This document shows positions 49,841 through 60,000 of a stretch of 60,000 nucleotides of DNA, piece after piece. Made by a program: the position numbers and the translations under genes. The stretch's first letter is position 1. The number at the start of each line of letters is the position of its first letter. The stretch is from positions 126,001 through 186,000 of the forward strand of contig JAQGDQ010002384.1 in assembly GCA_030141605.1 (NCBI GenBank), in the 5' to 3' direction. Below the pieces are notes generated by a model. It saw nothing but the letters and a program-made list of their open reading frames with translations, made no database searches and was not told where the DNA came from. This DNA is from Tubiluchus corallicola (taxonomy: Eukaryota > Priapulida > Priapulimorpha > Priapulimorphida > Tubiluchidae).

Positions 49841-52402
49841 GGATATTTACACATTTTACTTACTTTCTTAGACTTAAGTTAATCAGCCATTAGCGATATG
49901 TCATCAAAGGATTCAAAATTGCTAAAAAATACAATAAAGAGGCGTTTGGCGGACTGTGCTATGAGAGCTTACATCACTCACCCAGATGCTCTATAACCGG
50001 TTGCTCTGGGACGCCTACATTTCTTAATTCAATCTGTGCTCACGAGACGCTAACCAACACCTTACAGAGACAATTTGGGATACCTATTTTTGCATAACGC
50101 CGTGACTGACCTAATGTACAAACTATCGATAATTTGCAGCCATTTTAAACATTAAGGTGCGTCTTAAATACGATAAATAATTCAAAGATGCATTCATCTT
50201 AAACCGCCACCTCCAAATAGTGCACATATTAGAATTAGAATTTCGTGAAGATACAATTGCACTTACTTCTGCTTCCATACACTGCGTGGTCATCTAGAAT
50301 CTCATTGACTTAACACGATGGGTAGATGATAAAAGATATATGTTCGTCCACAAATGCACGTTCTTTACATTTAGCACATGGCTTCATCAGCATTCTTAAC
50401 TTCTACTTCAACTAGGTAGCGAAAATGCGATTGGTTGACATTATTAAAGGAATCATGATAGTGAGGTAACTTTTTATTTGCATGTCTATTAAACTTCGTT
50501 CATTAGAAAAACAAATAACCGTTCACAAATACAAATATTATCGATGTATAAACGTTATTTGTACACAGTCCATCTTGGCGCGAGTGAATCATGAGAGTAC
50601 GCTGCACAAAATTACTTGCCTCTGTCGTGGGATAAACTTGTTTCAAAATTGAAGCCAAGTCAAGCTTAACCGGCTTATCACTTGCACTGCCTATTGGTCG
50701 CCACTAGTTAAAGTTGAGTAAACAAACACAAGTTTATAATGTCAGCTAAAACTTTCAGTATGGAGGAAGTTTTTATTCAACAAAAAAACGATTAGCATGT
50801 AACAGAAATTATTTAGGACAAGTGTACAGCTGAAAATGTATGTATTATGCGAACATCGGATAATTCGTACAAGCGCATCGTTCGTATTAACCGAAGTTAT
50901 GCTTGTGCCGCCATAGTCTTTAATTACAGCTTGCATTTCGTGCAGATTTGCTTTTTTGGATACTGCATGTTGTTTCTGATGTGTCATCACGATTGTTTAT
51001 CATATTACAAAAGTTGCTAAACAAGCGCCACCTTGCTGTAACCTTGGGTGTTACGTAAACTTAGCACATAGAAAATTCAGCGCACAAAGGGTTAGAATGA
51101 CAATGGATGTTAAAACGACACCCAATTAGCGTGACACTTGAGACCCAAAACTCAATTACCTGCAGACTAAGTTCAAGTGACAACTCTCAATTAACAGAGG
51201 ATGTTTTTAACTTAGAAACGTTTTTTAAAGCTTTTGTTCTGAAATATCTAACACTCTGAGGAGATTTTGTCAGACAATAATATCAGTAATTCGATGAACA
51301 GATAATAAATTTACACTACTGGATGTTGTCTTAATTTACTTTGGCAAAATTTGGCTGTGCACCACAGAGTCCTGTGACAGTGGAAGCTATTACAGCGGTC
51401 TCCTCCAGAAAGGAGAGGAGCGTCATTTCCAGTGAGGGACTTCTCTTATACGAGCATCATAAAGAACATCATTAAAGAAAGCAAGCTGTGCTTCAATAAA
51501 AACAAACTTTATTAAGAAGACTTGGTCAGAAGTTAGATGCTCAGGTTCGCTTATTTTCGTTTTCTACTCCCGCCCTAGAATCTCTCTTGAATAAGTCCAT
51601 TTATTTACAGCTGTGCTGCAAGACTTACCAGCTGAAAAATCAGAAATCACCAAGACAACATGGTGATTGTGGAAAGTGCTATTTTTGGTGAGATGCGCTC
51701 CATGCATGGAGGTTAGTGAGACATAGGATGTTTGTAAGAATTAAAAGCGTCTGTAGAACATGTGTTTATCAGTAAGAGATTGCCACTTCATTTTCTGTAT
51801 ACATAATAACACCAAAATTATGTGTTTATTTATATTTACGTAATACAAATTACAGTGATAAAATAATTTCTCAGTTACTAAAGTAAATTATGCATGCAAA
51901 CTACAGACGATATTACGATAAATAAAAAGTTAAAACTGGCTGAAATATATGGTGAAATGTGCCAATATCGTACACGTCGGACAATTCGTTTTAGGCTTTT
52001 ACAGAATATAACAAGATAGTATAGACACTCTTTTTCCTTCCTTCCTTTTCCACCCTTTCATTAGTAAAAGAGAAGAAAAACAGAGTTTATTCCACTTTGT
52101 TATTTTTGGTACAACCTTGAAGCTCACTGTTCGATATTAGCCCAATATTTTACCCAATATAATTTTATAAAGCATTAAAACGATTCTGCATTAAATTACG
52201 GTAAGATTAAACAAAGAATAAAAAGAAAATGTGTCTCAAATGTGAGCCCTTTCTTTAGGCCGTCCCTAGCAGAAGTGAATGCTTGACTGAGATTCATTTA
52301 TTTACACTCTATGAATGAATGTCTTTGTGCACGAGTTACAGGAAGCTGTAACTCGTTAAAACGTAAAACGTTAAAAATGAAAACTTTAGAAAACTAAATA
52401 CA
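49841..52402. other. Non-coding DNA
   Basis: No convincing gene. The minus-strand 82-codon frame at 50742-50990 has no recognisable domain. Confidence 0.35.
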
Positions 52403-53302
52403 ATGCAAAACTACGCACTTAGATTAATTCATGGCTCCTCTAACAAAACTGCTAAACAACATGCTGCTTCTGCAACAAGCTTAAGAGCGTCCGCAAAAAT
52501 ACCAATATCAGAAGCCTATCGAGATTACAAAACACTGATATTTCTTTATAAATATATCAATAAACTGAGCATTCCATTTATAAACAATCCCTTAGCATTC
52601 ATTCCTGATACCACTTTAAACAATAGAACACACAATTTAAAGCAAATTACAGTAAACAATAAATTTGGAAATAACTCTATATCAAAACAGGCCATACATT
52701 TATGGAACTTACTACTCAGTGACATAAAACTAATAGAATCTCTCCACCAATTTAAAAAGAAATTAAAAGAATATCAATATAACAGGTGTCAAGTTCCACA
52801 TTGTGCATCTGATACTAATTACACAGACTCAACTTTCATCTACCCCCGCCCCTGACTCCATAAAACGATTAAAAAAGTAAAATTTTTAAAAAATTATGTA
52901 ATGTAATACGTGTTACGTCAGTTTTGTAATGTCAAATGTAAAAATAGTGAAAGTAATGAGTTAACATTAACAAAATGTAATGAGTGAAATTTATGTAATG
53001 TAAAGCATGTTTCTGTTGTGTCATGAAAAATGTATATATGTGTAAAATATGTCATGTAAAATTTAATGTACTTTTGTAATATTGTTTTGTAAAAATATTT
53101 TAATATTGTGTTTGTAAATATGTTCATTTATTGCATATAATTAGGCCTTAGTTTTGCACTTTAGTTTTTTTTTTAGTCTGCACTGGACGCATTTGTCTTG
53201 AACAGTGTTGTTATTTTAACATTACGCTGAGGATTACTCAATTTTATTATAATGAGTGAGCCATTTTAATGACAAATAAAGAATTAATATATATATATAT
53301 AA
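52403..53302 (+). pseudogene. LINE C-terminal domain plus 3' UTR and tail
   Basis: 150 open codons (52403-52855) start Q-N-Y-A-L-R-L-I-H, followed by A-Y-R-D-Y-K-T-L-I-F-L-Y-K-Y-I-N, then A-I-H-L-W-N-L-L and a K-K-K-L-K-E-Y end. This is the order seen at the C-terminus of CR1/Jockey-type RT proteins (A-L-R-I-I..., F-x-Y-K, W-N-x-L-P, F-K-x-x-L-K). After the stop a TGTAATG-rich 3' UTR runs to AAATAAAGAATTAATATATA, ending in a short (TA)n. It is 5' truncated: no RT core precedes it. This is the best-preserved LINE piece in the window. Confidence 0.8.
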
Positions 53303-54389
53303 GCCATGTGATTTTGGCAATTGTTTTGTTGGAGAAAAATGTTACAAATAATCCGCTTTACGTTCATTTTCTGGTAATCTCTAATAATAGCCTAGGACGC
53401 CAAAGTTTGAGGAGCGTCACGTTTTAGACAAAATTCTTATTCTCCTCGGAAAATGTGCATACTTTCATATTCATGTAAACGGCGCATGTTATAACACACC
53501 ACAGGCAGTTACTCATCTCCCCTTCTATATATGTACCACATAACAAACAGATGCAAGGTATTACACAACAAACAGTTGCGCAATTGCACGAATATAAACG
53601 CTGTGCAAATACACATAAATAAGAATGATCACGTAGAAACTAGGTTAATAGTGTTTCTAATACACCACAAGTAATTGTTTAATCTGCTCATTGCATTAAC
53701 AGCCACAAATTCACAATAGAGATGGGCAGCACAGAACTAGGGCGTCGCAAAGTCTTGATACGCCCCTGCTAATAGCGCAGGTACTCAACGAAAAAAGTAG
53801 TTACTAGAATAGCAATCTCATGTAAATTATAGAGACATATAAAAACATGCGATAAACTGATTTGAGGAAAGCAGGAATAATGGTGATCTTGTCATGGAAC
53901 TTGGGATATATAAGAACGCTAACGCTGTTGTTTGAAATTTCCTTAATGTCTGCTGTTCGTGTAACACTGGCGTGGCTCTTTGATATCGATTATTTGCAAG
54001 TTACCACATGGACGTGGATCGTCTTGTGTTTTTGTTTGCGGAGTTTTTTTTTGTTTGCTTGCTTCAAATTTTTGCTCACTGTTTGTAAGTTGGTTTTCTT
54101 AACTCAAATAGCAAATGCTCGTGGCCCAGAACGTTTAAAAAATTTTATGTGAAAAACTACAAAACCAAACGCCAAAAAAATGTTTCACGTATTAAATAAC
54201 TTGTAAATGTGTTTGGGCAACATTCCGGGGATTTTTCCTTGCACAAGTAAGATGCTGGAAAGCAAACACAAGTATACGTAGATGATTTTAAGTTATTTTC
54301 ATTAATGGAAATGCGTTCTGCAGGCTTTGCTATTTATTACATGCAGAAATGGGATGTTTTGTGTGTCAGTGCAAAACCAGAGACCTCTC
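53303..54389. other. Non-coding DNA
   Basis: A 96-codon hydrophobic plus-strand frame at 53862-54152 has no recognisable motif. Confidence 0.35.
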
Positions 54390-54960
54390 TGTTGATGTTG
54401 TTGTTGTTGGCATTTTTCTGTCTCGGAAGACAATGGAGTGTGCGCTAAGAGAGTCAGTTATTGATCACATTGATGGAGCTGCAGCGTCGACTGTGGCTGA
54501 GCAGTCCGATCCTTGAACCACTGGAGTGGCTTCTCCAGGGCGCACGCCTGGGTAAGGTGTATGGAGATCCTGAGTTGCCCAGACAACAGGAACCCCTCTC
54601 TTCCTCCCTGGTGTAGTGCAGAGAAAGCAGAGCGATACGTTTAGTACTAGGTTGACTGCAGGAGGTGCCGGAGTCAGTGAGCATGCTGCATTGGTCCGCC
54701 TTCGGGGCTCCACTCCTGATTTGGAAGGTTTACTCCTCTACACATGGCCGTTGGGTCTCTTGACCTCCTCCGCCCTCTAACCGTTGGCTGCTTGTGCAGC
54801 TCCTCCGCCTAGTGTCGAGATACAGTGTGCGCATCCCGCAAGCCTACAGCACCTGATATTCCTAGGCGGTCACCTATCCAAGTACTAACCAGGCTCTACG
54901 TTGTTTAACTTCGGTGATCAGACGAGAACCGGTGTTTTCAACGTGATTTCGCCGTAGTCA
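54390..54960 (-). repeat. 5S rRNA-derived SINE (5S head plus about 450-bp body)
   Basis: The head (54841-54959) is a full-length 5S-like sequence. A body of about 450 bp follows with relatively high GC content and ends in (AAC)n at about 54392-54410. A 5S head plus unrelated body and simple tail is the SINE3 architecture. The alternative is a 5S pseudogene next to unrelated sequence. Small frames within the body are artefacts. Confidence 0.6.
54841..54959 (-). rRNA. 5S rRNA-like sequence (probably pseudogene or SINE head)
   Basis: Full 5S length (119 nt), from GACTACGGCG to GGTGCTGTAGGC. It contains CACGTTGAAAACACCGGTTC, TCGTCTGATCACCGAAGTTA and GGTTAGTACTTGGATAGGTG in the right order and spacing. 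Against the animal 5S consensus as I recall it, several differences are G-to-A or C-to-T (AAGTTAAAC for AAGTTAAGC, TGGATAGG for TGGATGGG, CTAGGAATATC for CTGGGAATACC). This fits decay of a methylated, non-selected copy. Confidence 0.75.
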
Positions 54961-56830
54961 CAGAGACATATAGAGATCTCTCTATTTCCGTAGCAAAACG
55001 TTTGTTTCTGCGGCAAAACTGTGTGCTAGCCATCTATCGTAAATGTCGAATGAAAATAAAATATTTTTTATGATTTGTTTCTGTTTTTAAAATTTTCTTC
55101 ATTTTTCAAACTTTTATAGTCATTTAAAGACTTTACAAGCAAGATTCGATACATTCGAAACGCAGCGTTCAATTTTGTAAAGGTTAATTGGGCCCTGTAA
55201 AGCTATTTGACTTGCAGTGTGTCCACCTCCAGGGAAATTCCTCAGATTGAGATGACATTGACTGAACTAGTCCTATTCGAAATACAGCTACAGGCTGGCC
55301 TGTGATTAGATATGGACACAGGCTATTGTTTCATAGAAATGGCTTCTATTTCGCTCTAAGACGAGTCAATAATTTGAAATGAAAAGGCGAGTTTTGCGCC
55401 CTAAAGCACAAGTGGGCTTTCAAATTTTATCTCTGCATCCACTCACCGCCCCCTTGTAATTTCAGTAACTCCCTCTTGAGTGAGGCGGGATGTCATTTGG
55501 ATGAGTAATCCTTGACATTCTTACATGAAGTTGCCTCAATTAAATCACCCGTATGTGGAAACTGTACACAAATCCAAGACATATACATACTGCCTACTAA
55601 AATTAAACGGCTACCTGTATGTAATTAAGTGATCGTCTGCAATTAATTTGTCCACGTTTAATTGCTGACAATCAAGTAATACTCTTACGCTCACGTGTAA
55701 AGGGTTCACCAAATAATAGGCGACCTCGTACCGGAAAAGACCGTAATAGATTAAAGCCGACAAAACCATGAAAAGAATCACTTAATTCTGAATAAAGAAC
55801 GTGCACTTGTTTTAATAACCTATATTGTCGCCATTCGTAGCTCTGGTGGCGACTAATCGACGTCGGGTACACAGTCACCGGAATTTCTCAATGAGACTGC
55901 TGTTATGACTCATTTCCTCAGCAACTTTGTTGAATTTGTTATTTCTGAGGATAAAAAGTAGGATAAAATTTAGAAAATAGATTACAATATTAGAAAAAAC
56001 ACCGAAACATTTATATTATATCTACTTCTAGTTCTAGTAACTTCTGTGCCTAGTGCGTTCAACGTTTCTTGCCCATACCAGTACTTTCAACAATTTAATT
56101 CAATTCTTCTTTGTTTCTGTAAAAGAAATTGCACACAGAGACCCATAGAGAAATTACTGTGGTAAGACTACAGAAACCCACAAGTTGTTCATATATTTAA
56201 GACGTCAGCAAAAATTCAGCCACTGTATGCAGTGATATCTCTCTCACTTAATTTTAACGATGGTGAATACAGGTAATTTCATTACAATTTCTATACAAAC
56301 TAAAAACTGTGAAAGTAAAGAAAACCGGGAAACTGTCATTTGCTCGCAGGACACGTGTCTAATGCGAGTAACGAAATGTGAAGCATTGTTAGTGATGCTT
56401 AGTTAGGCTCATTCAGCTTGACAACAGGAGTTGCGTTGTTTCGTGAGCAAATAAATCCAATTTAGAGGCACTAGAAAGGTCGTTGAAGTCAATCGTCCAT
56501 CGTGTTTCATGACCATTGTCAGGCTGCCTACTTTAATGCCGTTTTCATTTCATGTCAATCTTTAATGTCGTAGAAATTTTTACGGCATCTCAAAAAAAAA
56601 CTTGAGAACATTTTACTAACATCTTAAGAAACTGAAGAGTTTCTATTAACTCATCGTAAATGATTTTCGTAACTCATCATAAATAAATAAAATTGCAAGG
56701 ATGTTTACTGGAGAAAGTGATTCGTTTTTGCACCTTCACGGGTCGTACAAATGTGCAAAAATTAAGTAGCTATTTAACCATAAATATTTGTGATCAATTT
56801 AATTAAGAAAAAAAAACAAGCGAAAACTAG
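54961..56830. other. Non-coding DNA
   Basis: No recognised gene or repeat. Confidence 0.35.
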
Positions 56831-57442
56831 TTAAAGGAAAACAGGATGATTTTTCACATGCCGCCCTATATTTATAAGTATACAGCAAAAAGTATACCGC
56901 ATACATTTTAGCATCTATAATAATGCTAAAGTGTTTGTGATAATAAAATAATAGTTTAAAAACTTAACTGACGGCTGGAGATACCAGCAAGCGATGACGT
57001 CAGAACTGAACACAGTTTTGTAACAGCCAAACATTCAACGAGCTTGATGCAAGTGTTTGCAAAAAACAGAAATGGAAGTATAATGCTACTGTACAACATT
57101 GACTGTGGTACACAAAAAACTTGTCGAATTTATGTTTAAAACTTTAAAACTTAAAACCGCCGTGTTGTCATGCTATTTCACCAAAAAAAGGTAATACGTC
57201 AGAACTGAACAGAGACGTACAGTGCTTGTTTTTTATGCAATGTGTTTTCGAGATGCAGATACTATGTCTATTTAACTACTGTAGCTAATGGCGCATGAAC
57301 ACCGAGCGCACGCAAAATTAAACTTTGGTGGTAATAATTCTTTTACGTAAGTCACATAAAAAAACAATTATGTGCACTTTTAATATTTTACACATTAGAT
57401 TACTTTTAGCTATAGCTTAAGATTGGGTCCTGTCCCCTTTAA
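56831..57442 (+). mobile_element. MITE family 2, copy d, complete, best terminal repeats
   Basis: Left TTAA-AGGAAAACAGGATGA; right end reverse-complements to TTAA-AGGGGACAGGACCC. The inverted terminal match over about 12 bp and TTAA at both edges define the element (612 bp). No ORF. Confidence 0.75.
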
Positions 57443-57895
57443 GGAAAGAGTTGACAATTCTTTTTTTGTCTCGCTTTAGTGCACTTAGAAACGAAACTAC
57501 TCATTCATGCATTAATTTTAATTTTAACCAAATCTAGGCAGAATATTTTTAAGAATAACATACCGCATTGATAAGATATTATTTGTTCTTGTTGCCATCT
57601 TTGTCGTGGTCGCGGTTGCGACTGCTGCTGCTATTGTTGTTATGTGTTGTTATTTCAAGTAAGCATTCTAGAGAATTCTCTGCCTTGGGACCAGTATGTG
57701 ATCTCGCACATTATGTTAATTATGTAGAAATATCTGTAATCACGAACACGAAGCTAATTAATTACCATGCTGTATGTACCCAATAGAGCTATATTTATTC
57801 TGCATCCTATGTCCATGTATTTTTCAAACAAATTACTGCTTCATGAAATCTTATCATGGATAGTCCTTAAAATCCCTGCGTAAGTTTCTAAAAAT
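57443..57895. other. Non-coding DNA
   Basis: No recognised feature. Confidence 0.35.
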
Positions 57896-58089
57896 CGATC
57901 AGAAGATAAGACAGGACAGGACAGGACAGGACAGGATTGGACAGGACATGGCGGGACAGGACAGGACAGGACAGGACAGGACAGGACAGGACAGGACAGG
58001 ACAGGGCAGGGCAGGGCAGGGCAGGGCAGGGCAGGGCAATACAAGATAAGATAAGATCTTTATTTAAATTCGAGCTTATCTTCTGATCG
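57896..58089. repeat. (ACAGG)n/(GCAGG)n satellite inside a 15-bp perfect inverted repeat
   Basis: CGATCAGAAGATAAG (57896-57910) and its exact reverse complement (58075-58089) flank about 25 five-base units (ACAGG, then GCAGG from 58004). A minus-strand AATAAAGATCTTATC tail lies at 58041-58065. Confidence 0.9.
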
Positions 58090-59175
58090 AAGAGAACTAA
58101 ATACATCAAAAACAATGGTGATTATGGTCAGACTGCTCACTCGTGAGAGTACTGTTATTTGGTGTTTCCGTGTGGTTGCACAACAATTTTCTTACTAAAA
58201 TTTTGAAACGTATGTATAGTAGCGTCAGCTTATAGTAGGGGGTGAGCATTCTCTATCAGAAAGCAAAGAAGGAGTTTACAATTCCCCACGAAATTTTAAG
58301 TACTGTAACCCTAGACCTAACATTGTGTGTGGGGAATTGTAAACTTTAGCCCAAGTGCGAATTCGAATCGAATCAAATTTTTGACTTTCGAAATCGCTCA
58401 AACCGAGTTTCAAAATTTCAAATCCAAATCGAACTCGAAAAAATAGTCTCGCAAAGATCACGCATATTGCTTAATTTTGTACCAAAGCAAAAAAATACTA
58501 ACAATTTGGGTAAAAATCGTGCACTGAAATAGCAGCTAAATAATGGAGTTTGCATAACGTTTGAAACGGTTTAATCTTAAGGAACTTTTGTAGTAAAGTG
58601 CTGAATTACTCAAATCCAAAATTTTAAGTTCGAATAGAATTTGAATTAAAAAACTCGTTCGAACTGAATTCACCCCAAGCTTACAGCGGAAAGCACAGAG
58701 TGCTGATTACTGTACGACTGGAATTCAGGTTCACATTTACATTTCGTTGTAATAACTATCACATCTGCAACATTTATATTCACTGGCGAACTCTACACGA
58801 TCACCTCTATTCATCATGTTGGTAAACTCTTTACCAATAAGTGGTTTCAGTCAATCGCTCATTAAAACAATTCACATTCAGAATACACACCGTCTCCATT
58901 GATTGAGCCACACGAATGCTTTTTCTAGTCACAAATTTGTAACCAAATTTGCCTTGCGAAGAACTGTGGAATGAAAGATGATTCGTTTTGGAAATTTTGT
59001 CCATAAATGAAATACACGGAAACGGAAGTATGACCGTGTATTTTCACCGTCATTGTTATTCTACGGCGATGGCACACTAGGTGACAGCGTCCGACACCGG
59101 ACATCAAGTTTTGGATTAAACGGAAGTGCCAATCGTCCCCCATTATAGATGACTTGATGGATAAGGCAACCCAGT
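58090..59175. other. Non-coding DNA
   Basis: No recognised feature. TCGAATCGAATCAAATTTTT-type short repeats occur at 58350-58450. Confidence 0.35.
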
Positions 59176-59440
59176 AAATGACTGACTGACAAACTGACTG
59201 ACTTCTTTAGCTAGGAACTACATGTGTTGCTGAGGGCTGTTCATTCTTTATTTGGTCGACTGCGTAGTTAACAACTGAATGACGGACTGGTTGACTGGCT
59301 GAGTGAGTGAGTGAGTGACTGACTGACTGACTGACTGACTGACTAACTGATTAACTGGCTAGCTAGCTGCTGACTGATTGACTAGCTGACTGACTGACTG
59401 ACCGACTAACCGACCGACCGACCGACCGACAGACTGACGC
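59176..59440. repeat. (GACT)n tracts with non-repeat middle
   Basis: GACT units at 59176-59205 and 59280-59400, changing to GACC units at 59400-59430. Same unit as the tract at 49.65 kb. Confidence 0.9.
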
Positions 59441-59879
59441 GTGAAAAGAAACAAGAATTTATTCTAGCTTATAGAATGTTTATCATCAAGAATGTTCGAT
59501 TTCTTCATTGACAGATATCTTCTTATTTTGCTTAGGAATTTTCTGACTCTGCCAGTCTTTTTATTATCTAAAACGAATTACATTACTTTTTGCGCGATCC
59601 AATTTGCACTGAACTACTTTGCTAAAATATTTACGATATAGAAATATTTTAATCGCAATATAAACTGGAGAGGGAGAATATTTAAACGGTAGAGGACAAT
59701 ATCTTGACTGAGACAAACGTAAACGGCACGCGTCAAAACTTGTTACAAATTTGCAAGCATTAGATGACAAAATTGACAAACTGAAATTTATCTGTTATAT
59801 AACCAGTAGCTACAAGGGTGTCCTTGAAAATGGAAAAACAACAAGTTATACATGGAAGAATTCAATGCTTCAATGTAAT
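59441..59879. other. Non-coding DNA
   Basis: No recognised feature. Confidence 0.35.
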
Positions 59880-59904
59880 TGGTTTGTGCCAGACGGTTTA
59901 GTTA

Positions 59905-60000
59905 GTAGTAAGGCGTAATGGTGTAATGGGGTAATAATAATCTCTGTTATGTAGTTGTAGATTGTTATTTACAGTCGGCCCAAAAGCTCTTTGGAGCTTA
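59905..60000 (+). repeat. SINE body, cut by the window edge
   Basis: TGTAGTTGTAGATTGTTATT and TTACAG match the body of the tRNA-like SINE at 12230-12458 (TGTAGCTGTAGTTGTTATTT). A GGGGTAATA block precedes both. Confidence 0.5.

Noticed and set aside
50742-50990. 82-codon minus-strand frame
   Set aside because: No recognisable motif or splice context; it fits chance for AT-rich DNA.
53862-54152. 96-codon hydrophobic frame
   Set aside because: Hydrophobicity comes from T-rich sequence; no GPCR or transporter motif, no splice context.
54454-54713. Pro- and Ala-rich frames of 76-82 codons on the minus strand
   Set aside because: They lie in the GC-richer body of the 5S-headed SINE, which explains the lack of stops.

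Overview
The window comes from a eukaryotic nuclear genome, almost certainly a bilaterian animal and probably a marine invertebrate. Three observations support this. The only convincing protein-coding gene is a spliced, neuropeptide-type class A GPCR with GT..AG introns. Non-LTR retrotransposon remnants, tRNA-like SINEs and MITEs are scattered throughout. A 5S rRNA-like sequence at 54841-54959 matches animal 5S closely, in a form I associate with protostomes/lophotrochozoans; that last placement is from memory and tentative. The DNA is AT-rich and unusually full of long microsatellites.

The main content is a GPCR locus on the minus strand over roughly 3.6-36.2 kb. A first coding exon at 35844-36114 encodes the N-terminus, TM1 and TM2. 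Two complete downstream cassettes follow on the same strand. Cassette B has a 100-nt TM3 exon (10421-10520) and a TM4-TM7 terminal exon (9391-10126). Cassette A has a 100-nt TM3 exon (5450-5549) and a terminal exon (3656-4355). None of these 100-nt exons is an obvious ORF; I found them by reading the reverse strand between the longer exons. Reading phases fit exactly: exon 1 joined to B would give 368 aa, and to A 356 aa. I found only one exon 1, so either one promoter feeds two mutually exclusive receptor 3' ends across introns of about 25 and 30 kb, or the first exon of A (or of both) lies elsewhere.

The rest is intronic or intergenic DNA. It holds two MITE families with TTAA ends (T2/Kolobok-like), about ten tRNA-like SINE heads, two 5S-like SINE heads, five coding fragments of decayed non-LTR retrotransposons, and several retroposon 3' tails that run straight into microsatellites. 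It also holds medium-length tandem repeats (19/38 bp, 56 bp and about 93 bp units) and about 16 long simple-sequence tracts. I see no convincing host gene between 36.3 and 60 kb.
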